Shown here piece after piece: positions 44,845 through 52,387 of a DNA stretch of 60,597 bases (the stretch's first letter is position 1; every line of letters starts with the position of its first letter). Under the pieces are notes generated by a model that worked only from the letters and a program-made list of their open reading frames with translations, was not told where the DNA came from and made no database searches. Position numbers and translations under genes: made by a program. Source of the DNA: Planctomycetota bacterium (GTDB taxonomy: Bacteria; Planctomycetota; B15-G4); the NCBI GenBank assembly GCA_029259695.1, contig JAJDEQ010000212.1:1-60597 (forward strand), given 5' to 3'.

Positions 44845-45981
44845 ATGCGCGATTCGACCGTCCTTCCCCATGGCTGGCCCGCTGCCCTGCGCGCGGGTGC
44901 GAGCCTGGTCCTGCGCGGCGGCGCGGTCCTGGCCCTGGCGACGACGCTGCTGTCGTCGGTCGGCGCACGGGCGCAAGCCGAGCCCGGTGCCGAGGCAACC
45001 GCACCGGTGACGGGCACGCTGATCGTGCTCAACAAGAGCGACGCCACGGCCTCCTTCATCAACCCGATCAGCGGCGAGACCGTGGGCACGGTGAGCACCG
45101 GCACCGGCCCGCACGAAGTGGCCGTCTCGCCCGACGGCAGGCTGGCCGTGATCGCCGACTACGGCGAGCGCACACCCGGCAACACGCTCACCCTGATCGA
45201 CGTGCCCGGGCGCCGCGTGCTGAAGACCGTCGACCTGGGCGAACACCGGCGACCGCACGGCATCGCCTTCCTGCGCGACGGCAAGCGCGTGGTCGTGACC
45301 ACCGAGGAAGCACACACGACCGTGCTGGTGGACCTGGAGACCGACCGGGTCTCGCGCAGCATCGCAACCGGCCAGGAGATCTCGCACATGGTCGCGCTGT
45401 CACCCGACGAGACCCGCGCCTTCGTGGCCAACATCGGATCCGGCTCGGTGAGCGTGCTCGACCTGGAGAGCGGCGAGCGGGTCGCGGTCGTGCCCACCGG
45501 CACGGGCGCCGAAGGCATCGACGTGACGCCGGACGGCGAGCAGGTCTGGATCACCAATCGCGGCGCGAACACCGTGTCGGTCCTCGACGCTCGTTCGCTC
45601 GAGATCGTGGACACCCTCCCGTGCTCCAATTTCCCGATCCGCGTGAAGATCACGCCCGACGGCGAGCACGCCCTGGTCTCCAACGCACGCAGCGGCGACG
45701 TGGCGGTGTTCGAAGTCGCCGGGCGCAAGGAGGTCCAACGCATCTCCATGGACGTCCAGCCCGACGAGAACCTGGACGGCCGCCTGTTCGGCGACGCCTT
45801 CGAGGGCAGCCCGGTGCCCATCGGCATCCTTGTCCAGCCCGACGGCAAGCGGGCCTACGTGGCCAACACCTACGCCGACATCATCACCGTGATCGACCTG
45901 GAGACGTGGGCCATCGTCGGGCGCATCGCGGCGGGCACCGAACCCGACGGCCTGGGCTGGAGCGCGTTGGCGCCGAACTGA
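44845..45981 (+). CDS. Secreted YVTN-type beta-propeller protein
   Basis: 378 residues. Signal peptide (AGASLVLRGGAVLALATTLL, likely cut at ARAQA), then seven or so repeats of about 42 residues with the YVTN pattern: VSPDGRLAVIADYG, LSPDETRAFVANIGSGSVSV, VTPDGEQVWITNRGANTVSV, VQPDGKRAYVANTYADIITV. The fold is a seven-bladed propeller, and secreted members have been linked to binding or surface roles without a shared enzyme activity. Start: ATG at 44845 with GGAG eight bases upstream. The next gene converges after 80 bases. Confidence 0.85.
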   Translation: MRDSTVLPHGWPAALRAGASLVLRGGAVLALATTLLSSVGARAQAEPGAEATAPVTGTLIVLNKSDATASFINPISGETVGTVSTGTGPHEVAVSPDGRLAVIADYGERTPGNTLTLIDVPGRRVLKTVDLGEHRRPHGIAFLRDGKRVVVTTEEAHTTVLVDLETDRVSRSIATGQEISHMVALSPDETRAFVANIGSGSVSVLDLESGERVAVVPTGTGAEGIDVTPDGEQVWITNRGANTVSVLDARSLEIVDTLPCSNFPIRVKITPDGEHALVSNARSGDVAVFEVAGRKEVQRISMDVQPDENLDGRLFGDAFEGSPVPIGILVQPDGKRAYVANTYADIITVIDLETWAIVGRIAAGTEPDGLGWSALAPN

Positions 45982-46061
45982 CCGGCCGGCGCCCTCGAGT
46001 CGGGAACGCCGCGGCCCCGCCCTCGACGCGGCACCTTGCCGACAGGAACGCTGCGGCGCCG

Positions 46062-46418
46062 TCAGCTCCAGACCGACCAGAGCGTGCCGATCCCCACGGC
46101 CACGGCGGCGATCACGCTCACGAGCACCGCGGCGGCCGCGCAGTCCTTGACGACCTTCACCTCGGGGTGCCGGCCGGGGTGCAACAGGTCCAGCGCGTGT
46201 TCGATGGACGTGTTGAGCAGTTCCGCCCCCAGCACGAGCGCCGACGCCAGCAGGCTCAGCCACCACCAGAACCCCGCCGGTTGCAGCACGGCGAGCAGGA
46301 CGTACCAGCCCAGTGCCAGCCGCACCTCCGTGCGCAGACTGCGCTCGCGCTGATAGGCGACGCGCAAGCCGGCCCATGCGAAGCCGGTGCGCTGGAAGAG
46401 CGTGTGGTTCTTCACCAC
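46062..46418 (-). CDS. dgkA: Diacylglycerol kinase (prokaryotic DgkA type)
   Basis: 118 residues, family length. The signature ELLNTSIEHALDLL, with its conserved glutamates and Asn, and the following VKDCAAAAVLV identify the DgkA/undecaprenol kinase family. Three membrane helices are visible. N-terminal FAWAGLRVAYQRERSLR matches the family's amphipathic helix. It phosphorylates diacylglycerol or undecaprenol at the inner membrane; the two activities cannot be separated by sequence here. Confidence 0.93.
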   Translation of the reverse strand: MVKNHTLFQRTGFAWAGLRVAYQRERSLRTEVRLALGWYVLLAVLQPAGFWWWLSLLASALVLGAELLNTSIEHALDLLHPGRHPEVKVVKDCAAAAVLVSVIAAVAVGIGTLWSVWS

Positions 46419-46818
46419 CTCATCAGACCCGCTGCGCCGGCGGCGACCAAGAGCGGACCGACGGGTGACGGGCCGCGCTCCCCGGACCCGCTGTGCGCCG
46501 TGGCCTGTCGCGCGATCGCGACGGCGCGCTCAGCCCCGGACGAGCTGCAGCCGGGGGACTCCCGGCGGCGACGACACGGCCGGCCGGAATTGAAAGTTGC
46601 CTGCGGAGGGACCCCGAGCCCGCTCTGAATCTAAGACCGTTGAATCGCCCCCGTCCCCCACTGTCACCGCGCACCACCCGTACATCCGGTCACAGTAGAG
46701 ACTATGCCAAGGACTCTCCGGACTGAGTTCCAGCGCCGAACCGGCATCGCCTCGCAGGCAACATTCGTAGAATACCGGTCTGGGGGATTCGCGGGGGACT
46801 TTGCTGGAGTTTCTTGCC
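46419..46818 (+). other. Divergent intergenic region (400 bases), no gene seen
   Basis: Lies between dgkA and the aldehyde dehydrogenase. Part of it (46585-46800) is less G/C rich and includes TAGAAT at 46768-46773, 45 bases before the ATG at 46819. Open frames across it are short and lack codon bias. A leader region for the dehydrogenase is the most I can suggest. Confidence 0.4.
46768..46773 (+). promoter_or_regulatory. Candidate -10 element (TAGAAT)
   Basis: TAGAAT, 45 bases before the ATG at 46819 of the aldehyde dehydrogenase. It fits the TAxxxT pattern seen upstream of several plus-strand genes here. No clear -35 box. Confidence 0.3.
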
Positions 46819-48237
46819 ATGTCCACAGCCGAGGCTGGGCCGACCGTTCAAACTGACACGACGATCATCGACAGGAATCCCGCCACGGGCGAGGTGATCG
46901 CCGAGATCCCCTGCGCCGACGCCGGAGCAGTCGATCAGGCCGTCGACCGGGCCAGGGCTGCCCTTCCCGCGTGGGCGGCGCTGGGCATCGACGGCCGCAC
47001 CGAGTTCCTGGAGCGGGTGGCCAGGCGCCTGGAGGACCCGGCGCTGATCGAGAAACTGGCCGGCCTGATCGTGGCCGAGATGGGCAAGCCGATCGTCTCG
47101 GCCCGACGCGAAGCCGAGTCGCTGCCCTCCGGCATCCGCAACATCGCCGCAGCGTGCGCCGCGGCGCTGGCACCCATCGAGCAGAGCCGCGACGGCACCA
47201 CCACGCGCATCACGCGCGAGCCCCTGGGCGTGGTCGCCGCCATCACGCCCTGGAACTTCCCGCTGTCCATGGCCAAGGAGGTCATCGCGCCGGCGTTGAC
47301 CGCCGGGAACACCGTGGTCTTCAAGCCCTCGGAGATCGTGCCGCTCACGGGCGCCGAGATGTACGCGGCCTTCGCCGCCGAGTTGCCCGCCGGCGTGATC
47401 GAACTGGTCCAGGGTGACGAAGCCACCGGCAAGGCGCTGGTGGCCGCGCCGATCGACATGATCGGCTTCGTGGGCAGCGTGGGCGCGGGGCGTCACATCA
47501 TGGCGTCGGCCGCGGGATCGCTGAAGCGCCTGGTGCTCGAACTCGGCGGCAAGGACCCCATGATCGTGTGCCGGGGCGCGGACCTGGAGCGCGCGGCCGA
47601 CTACGCCGTGCGCGAGTCGATGCGCAACACGGGCCAGGTGTGCTGCTCGGTGGAGCGCATCTACGTCGAGCGCGATGTGGCCCCGGAGTTCACGGAACTC
47701 GTCGCGGCCAAGGCGGGCGAGCTGAGCACGGGCCCGGGCACCGAAGACGTGTTCATGGGGCCCATGGCCAGCGAACAGCAGCGCGCCAACGTTCTGGGAC
47801 AGCTCGACGATGCCCGTCGCAAGGGCGCGCGCGTCGTGTGCGGCGGCGGGTCGATCGAGGGCCCGGGCTACTTCATGCAGCCCACGGTCGTGACCGATGT
47901 CGACGAGTCGATGGAGCTCCTGACCGAGGAGACCTTCGGTCCCGTGGCCACGATCCGGGTGGTGGACGACGCAGAGCAGGCGCTGGGTCTGGCCAACGCC
48001 TCGCCCTTCGGCCTCGGCGCGTCGGTCTGGACCGCCGACAACGCGCGCGGTGTCTCCCTGGCGGCACGGCTCGAGTCGGGCCAGGTGGGCGTGAACCGCG
48101 GGTTGGGCGGCGTGGGCGATCCGCCCTGGGCAGGCGCCAAGCAGAGCGGCTTCGGCTACCTCGGCAGCCCCGACGGCTACCGCCAGTTCACGCGCCCGCT
48201 CACCATCAGCTGGGACGACCCCGACTCCACCCCGTGA
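46819..48237 (+). CDS. NAD(P)-dependent aldehyde dehydrogenase
   Basis: 472 residues, family length. The cofactor and catalytic segments are all present: TPWNFPLSMAKEVIAPAL, the Rossmann GSVGAGRHI, LELGGKDPMIV with the general-base Glu, and NTGQVCCSVERIY with the nucleophile Cys. EETFGPVATIRVV follows. It oxidises an aldehyde to the acid; succinate-semialdehyde or a similar short aldehyde is plausible but not shown. ATG at 46819 is preferred over an in-frame TTG at 46801. The ABC transporter operon begins 84 bases downstream. Confidence 0.9.
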   Translation: MSTAEAGPTVQTDTTIIDRNPATGEVIAEIPCADAGAVDQAVDRARAALPAWAALGIDGRTEFLERVARRLEDPALIEKLAGLIVAEMGKPIVSARREAESLPSGIRNIAAACAAALAPIEQSRDGTTTRITREPLGVVAAITPWNFPLSMAKEVIAPALTAGNTVVFKPSEIVPLTGAEMYAAFAAELPAGVIELVQGDEATGKALVAAPIDMIGFVGSVGAGRHIMASAAGSLKRLVLELGGKDPMIVCRGADLERAADYAVRESMRNTGQVCCSVERIYVERDVAPEFTELVAAKAGELSTGPGTEDVFMGPMASEQQRANVLGQLDDARRKGARVVCGGGSIEGPGYFMQPTVVTDVDESMELLTEETFGPVATIRVVDDAEQALGLANASPFGLGASVWTADNARGVSLAARLESGQVGVNRGLGGVGDPPWAGAKQSGFGYLGSPDGYRQFTRPLTISWDDPDSTP

Positions 48238-48274
48238 GCTGACCAGACGGGGCATTCTGCCCCTGGCATCGGTG

Positions 48275-48280
48275 TAGAAT
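48275..48280 (+). promoter_or_regulatory. Candidate -10 element (TAGAAT)
   Basis: TAGAAT, 41 bases before the ATG at 48322 of the ABC transporter operon. GGGGCATTCTGCCCC, a 5-bp dyad, lies 9 bases upstream of it and could be part of the terminator of the preceding gene or an operator. Confidence 0.35.
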
Positions 48281-48321
48281 CCCCGGCTCTTTTCCGTTCC
48301 CGTGCCGGGTGCTCCCTGCCC

Positions 48322-49467
48322 ATGTCGCAGTCCGTCCGATTGCTGACCGCCTTCGTGTTGTTCCTCGGTGGCATCACCCTGGCCCACGGCGTGCTCAACC
48401 TGGCCTGGCTGGAGGAGCCACGCGAGAAGCTCTTCGTCGGCCATCTCCCGGTGACATGACACCTCACCTGCCCCGTCACCAGTTGGGTGACCGAACACAG
48501 CGAGCACGGCACCCAGTTCGTGTCCAAGAAGTACACGAGCTGGCCGGCCATGACCGAGGACATCAACGGCGGCACGCTGCACGCCGCCTTCATCCTCGCG
48601 CCGCTCGCGATGGTCATGGCGCGCGAAGGTGACGTGCCGGTGAAGATCGTGCACCTCGGACACCGCGACGGCACGGCGATCGTGGTGCGCAAGGACTCGC
48701 CCTACGAGAGCTTCGCCGACCTGCGCGGAACCGAGATGGCGATTCCACACCGCTACGCGAACCAGCGCATCCTGATCGAGAAGCTGAAGGAGGACTTCGG
48801 CTTCGGCGACGACGAGATCACGCTGATCGACTTCAACCCGCCGGAGATGCCGGCCGCCCTGGAGGCCGGCCAGTTCGAGTCGTACATCGTCGGCGAGCCG
48901 TTCGCGGCCAAGGCCGAGGTGGACGGTTTCGGCCGGGTGCTCTACTTCACCAAGGACATCTGGCCCAAGTTCATCTCGTGCGTGCTGATCGTCACCCAGG
49001 AACTGATCGACACCGACCCGGAACTCGTGGCCGAGCTGGTCCAGGGCATCTCGGCCTCCGGCAAGTGGCTGGACGAAGGTGACGAACGGCTGATGGCCGG
49101 CGTGCACCGCGAGGGTCACATCCCCGTGGACCCGGGGCGCGGTGCGCAGGTGATCATCCCCGACGGCTTCGGGACGTCACCGCGCATGCAGGCCGCGATG
49201 ATCGCGTCGCAACGTCAGTACTACAACCAGGACCCCGAGCTGCTCAAGTGGGTGCTCAGCCGTCCGCCCGACCGCGTGCGCTACACCGAGCTGGCCCTCG
49301 CGCGGGACGAAATGGAAGAGATCCAGCGCTACGCCGAGCGCCTCGGCTTCTTCTCGCGACGTCCCGTCACCGCCGAGGACCCCTTCGGCTTCGACGACTA
49401 CTGCGATCCCTCGTTCGCCGAGAGCGGACGACGCCCGTTGCCGTTGCAACCGGCAGACGGCCAGTGA
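48322..49467 (+). CDS. ABC transporter substrate-binding protein with in-frame UGA (probable selenoprotein)
   Basis: 381 residues if TGA at 48457-48459 (codon 46) is read through. The N-terminus is a hydrophobic signal or anchor (LLTAFVLFLGGITLA), then KLFVGHLPVT, UGA, HLTCPVTSWV. The rest is a NitT/TauT/SsuA-like binding protein (NGGTLHAAFILAPLAMVMAR; ADLRGTEMAIPHR; LEAGQFESYIVGEPFAAKAE). Both sides of the TGA are in one frame and keep the strong G/C third-position bias. A SECIS-like hairpin follows the TGA. Cys is the residue I would expect at this site in relatives, which supports selenocysteine; Sec46 would pair with Cys50 (UxxxC). The ATG at 48322 is the first in frame. It overlaps the permease gene by GTGA. 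The alternative is a nonsense mutation or a sequencing error. Confidence 0.8.
48457..48493 (+). promoter_or_regulatory. UGA codon with downstream SECIS-like hairpin
   Basis: TGA at 48457-48459, then GTCACC (48475-48480), loop AGTTG (48481-48485) and GGTGAC (48486-48491): a perfect 6-bp stem. Below it comes one mismatch, then C48473-G48493. The loop lies 21 bases after the UGA and has GU at positions 2-3. Bacterial SECIS elements sit in the coding region right after the Sec codon with this spacing and a G in the first loop bases, and the E. coli fdhF loop also contains GU. Confidence 0.65.
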
Positions 49468-50258
49468 ACCGCCCGCCGCCAGGCCCCGTGCGCACTTTCG
49501 CCTCGGCAGTGGCCGGGTTCGCCGCGTTCCTGCTCGTGTGGCAGCTCTCGGTGTCGTTCGTGCCGTTCCTGGAGCGCGTGCCCGCGCCGGCCGACACAGC
49601 GCGCGCCATCAGCCAACTGGCGACAGGCGACCTCCTCTGGAAGAGCATCGTCGCGTCGGTCTTCCGCGTGGCGTGGGGCTTCTGCCTCGCGGTGGGTATC
49701 GGCATCCCCCTGGGCGTCCTGCTGGGTTGGGTGCCGACTGCGCGCGCCGTCGGCAATCCCGTGGTGCAGGCGTTGCGACCGATCTCGCCCATCGCGTGGC
49801 TGCCCATCGCGGTGCTGTTGTTCGGACGCACCCGCTGGTTCTCCGCCGCCGACGTGGAGGCGATCTTCATCATCTTCATCGCGTCGTTCTTCCCGATCGT
49901 CACCGCGACGACGTCGGCCGTCAGCTCGATCGACCACAAGTACATCCGCTCGGCCGCCAACTTCGGCGTGGGCGGCAGCCTGCTCTTCCGCCGTGTGATC
50001 CTGCCGGCAGCCATGCCCCAGATCCTGACCGGACTGCGGCTCGCCCTGGGCATCGCCTGGGTGGTCGTCGTCGCCGCCGAGATGCTCGGCGTGCAGTCGG
50101 GACTCGGCTACCAGATCAACGACTCGCGCAACAACCTGCGCTACGACCTGGTCACGGCCGTGATGGCGGTCATCGCCGTCATCGGCCTGTTGCTCGACAG
50201 CGCCATGTCACGCATCGAGCACGCGACCCTCGCCCGGCGCGGAGCGCGACACGCATGA
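49464..50258 (+). CDS. ABC transporter permease (NitT/TauT family)
   Basis: 264 residues with about six membrane helices. The coupling-helix motif AANFGVGGSLLFRRVILPAAMPQILTGLR, read in parts, is the EAA loop of the SsuC/TauC permease family, and RPISPIAWLPIAVLLFG is also typical. It forms the channel of the importer whose binding protein precedes it. The GTG start overlaps the binding protein stop by four bases (GTGA), and its own stop overlaps the ATPase start (ATGA), so the three genes are tightly coupled. Confidence 0.93.
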   Translation: MNRPPPGPVRTFASAVAGFAAFLLVWQLSVSFVPFLERVPAPADTARAISQLATGDLLWKSIVASVFRVAWGFCLAVGIGIPLGVLLGWVPTARAVGNPVVQALRPISPIAWLPIAVLLFGRTRWFSAADVEAIFIIFIASFFPIVTATTSAVSSIDHKYIRSAANFGVGGSLLFRRVILPAAMPQILTGLRLALGIAWVVVVAAEMLGVQSGLGYQINDSRNNLRYDLVTAVMAVIAVIGLLLDSAMSRIEHATLARRGARHA

Positions 50259-51037
50259 CGCCCCCACCCGACGCGGACCCGAGTGCCGGCGACAAGATCC
50301 TCGTGCGCGACGTGCACAAGACCTTCTCGACCAAGAAGGGAGACGTCCAAGTCCTGGAGGGTGTCGACCTCGCCGTGCGCGATCGGGAGTTCCTGGCCAT
50401 CGTCGGGCCTTCCGGCTGCGGCAAGTCCACGCTGCTCAACTGCATGGCCGGCTTCGAGCGGATCAGCACCGGATCGATCGAGATCGACGGCGTCGAGGTG
50501 ACCGCCCCTTCGCCCAAGCGCGTGTTCGTGTTCCAGGAGACCGGGATCTTCCCGTGGTTCTCGGTGTGGGACAACATCGGCTTCGGGCTCTCGCGCATGC
50601 CCTTCGAGCAGAAGCACGAGATCGTCATGCGCTACATCCGCATGGTCGGGCTCGACGGCTTCGAGAAGTCGTTCCCCAGCGAACTCTCCGGGGGCATGAA
50701 GCAGCGCGTCGAGTTCGCCCGGGCCCTGGCCGTCGATCCGGACGTGCTCTACCTCGACGAACCCTTCGGCGCCCTCGACGCGTTCACGCGCCTGGAGATG
50801 CGGCGCGAGGTCGTGCGCATCTGGGGCGAGACGCACAAGACCTGCATCCTCGTCACCCACGACGTGGAGGAGGCGATCGAGCTGGCCGATCGCATCGCCG
50901 TGATGACGCAGCGCCCGGCACGCATCCAGACCGTGCTCGACAACCCCCAGCCGCGCCCACGCGACCCCGACCGTCGCGAGTTCCGCGCGCTCAAGGACGA
51001 GATCTTCGGCATCCTCGGAGTCGAGCGCTCGGTCTGA
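50255..51037 (+). CDS. ABC transporter ATP-binding protein (NitT/TauT family)
   Basis: 260 residues. Walker A GPSGCGKST (51-59), Q-loop FQETGIFPWF, signature LSGGMKQR, Walker B VLYLDEPFGALD and switch His in VTHDVEEAIELADR are all intact. The LFPW-type Q-loop and MKQR fit the nitrate/sulfonate/taurine importer ATPases. It drives uptake through the adjacent permease. Substrate unknown. Confidence 0.95.
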   Translation: MTPPPDADPSAGDKILVRDVHKTFSTKKGDVQVLEGVDLAVRDREFLAIVGPSGCGKSTLLNCMAGFERISTGSIEIDGVEVTAPSPKRVFVFQETGIFPWFSVWDNIGFGLSRMPFEQKHEIVMRYIRMVGLDGFEKSFPSELSGGMKQRVEFARALAVDPDVLYLDEPFGALDAFTRLEMRREVVRIWGETHKTCILVTHDVEEAIELADRIAVMTQRPARIQTVLDNPQPRPRDPDRREFRALKDEIFGILGVERSV

Positions 51038-51065
51038 GCAACGCCCGGCCGACACCGCGAGCCCC

Positions 51066-51536
51066 ATGCCTCCGCCCTCCGACGACACGTCCGATCCGGA
51101 CACCGCCCCCAAGGCGGACGCCGCACCGTGGTACGCCGACGGACTGCGCTTCGAGTGCACGGCGTGCGGCAAGTGCTGCGTGAACCACGGCGAGGGCTTC
51201 GAGTACGTGTACTCCACGCGCAAGGAGCGCCGCGCCATCGCGGCCCGACTCGAGCTGTCACTCAAGCGCTTCGAGAAGGAGTACTGCGAGCAGGCGGGCG
51301 CCGACCTCTCGTTCAAGTCGAAGGACCAGGCCTGCATCTTCCTGCAGGACGGCCAGTGCTCGATCTACGAGTTGCGCCCGGTGCAGTGCCGCACGTTCCC
51401 GTTCTGGCGCGAGCTGCTGGAGGACGAAGCCACATGGGAACGCGACGTGGCCGACTTCTGCCCCGGCGTCGGCCAAGGTCCGGTGCACGACATCAACGCG
51501 ATCCGCGCGACGATGCGCGAAGCAGACGAGATCTGA
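51066..51536 (+). CDS. YkgJ family cysteine cluster protein
   Basis: 156 residues. FECTACGKCCVNHGEG (CxxCxxCC) and, further on, CSIYELRPVQCRTFPF, with ACIF just before it, form the CxxCxxCC...Cx3YxxRPxxCRxFP pattern of the YkgJ/Fli-like zinc or iron-sulfur chelating family. Function of the family is poorly known. It follows the ABC ATPase by 28 bases on the same strand, so it may belong to the transporter operon and act in metal or cofactor handling for it. Confidence 0.85.
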   Translation: MPPPSDDTSDPDTAPKADAAPWYADGLRFECTACGKCCVNHGEGFEYVYSTRKERRAIAARLELSLKRFEKEYCEQAGADLSFKSKDQACIFLQDGQCSIYELRPVQCRTFPFWRELLEDEATWERDVADFCPGVGQGPVHDINAIRATMREADEI

Positions 51537-51599
51537 GCGTGATGGGAGACGCAGCGCGACTTACATCAGTTTCCATGTGGCACCAGACGGCGCGCCACG

Positions 51600-52370
51600 T
51601 CACCCGACCTTCGGATGAGAACCCATCCCAGCGGTCAGGTCTAGCAAGAAGGCGCGGTGTCCCGGGACTTTCGCCGGCTGAGCCGTATCGATTCCGTTCA
51701 GCGCAACGCCAGCTTGACGACGAGACCAGGTCCACCGGTCCCGATCAGCGACGGCCCGACGCCGCGCTAGCGCGCCTCGCCACTGGATTGCCGTTCCCGC
51801 CTTTCCGCCTCCCGCCGGCGCGCCTCCTCGACACGTTCCGGCTGTGCGTACGTCATCCCGAGTCGGCGCGACGACCAGTCCTTGGTCTTCCTCGCCAGTT
51901 CCTTCGCGTGCTTGATGCGCGCGTCCCGTTCCATGTCCCTGGTTGCCAACGGCGCGGCTCTTGGGGTACGGCTCGACATACACAACCCTCTTGATACCCG
52001 AAGCGATGATGTGTCGAGCACAGCTGTGGCATGGAAACGTCGTGACATACATGGTCGCGCCGCGCACCGAACGTCCGGTGCGCGCGCACGACATGATCGC
52101 CTCCATCTCCGCATGGACCGCTCGACCGTACTCGGTCAAGTTGCGCAGCGACGTCCGCTCCAACTTGTCGACGAAAGCCTCGACGCTCGACTCACCAAGT
52201 TCCTCTGCGACCTTCTTCATGAGCGCTCGCCGGATGGTCGCATTGGAGTCATGCTTCCGTGCGAGATCCCGATTGTCCCCCTCATCAGTCGGCCAATAGA
52301 GACCACCGCCGCGCTTCGGCACCTCGTTGGCCCCTACCGCGAGAACATCGCCTTCGGCGGACACCGCCAC
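51600..52370 (-). pseudogene. Truncated antiphage dCTP/dCMP deaminase (AvcD-like) remnant
   Basis: Recognisable similarity spans about 51951-52388. From the GTG at 52370: GANEVPKRGGGLYW, a zinc His in AVHAEMEAIMSC (H86, E88), FPCHSC (C114, C117), and IKRVVYVEPYPKSRA. This is the C-terminal deaminase domain of AvcD-type proteins, which normally follows a roughly 300-residue P-loop kinase-like domain. That half is absent: the frame upstream (LIRQSRSV) runs straight into the 3' end of another gene. After PKSRA (about 51951) the frame no longer resembles the family, and an alternative frame (51767-51934) encodes 55 unrelated charged residues. Low GC suggests transfer. The zinc site is intact, so residual activity cannot be excluded. 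Confidence 0.65.
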
Positions 52371-52387
52371 CGCTCCGACTTGACGTA

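Noticed and set aside
44820..46628. 602-codon plus-strand frame
   Set aside because: Arg/Ala-rich shadow of the YVTN propeller gene in another frame; it lacks signal or domain and also runs antisense across dgkA.
46530..46826. 98-codon minus-strand frame upstream of the aldehyde dehydrogenase
   Set aside because: No start context, no codon bias and it overlaps the dehydrogenase start; probably chance.
48487..49467. Reading the ABC binding protein as a shorter gene starting after the TGA
   Set aside because: It would lose the signal anchor and the GHLPVT segment, and there is no ATG or ribosome binding site at the proposed GTG; the sequence before the TGA is clearly coding.
51767..51934. Possible 55-residue charged protein (MERDARIKHAKELARK...)
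   Set aside because: Low GC and next to a truncated gene; could be a tail fragment of another lost gene, but nothing supports translation.
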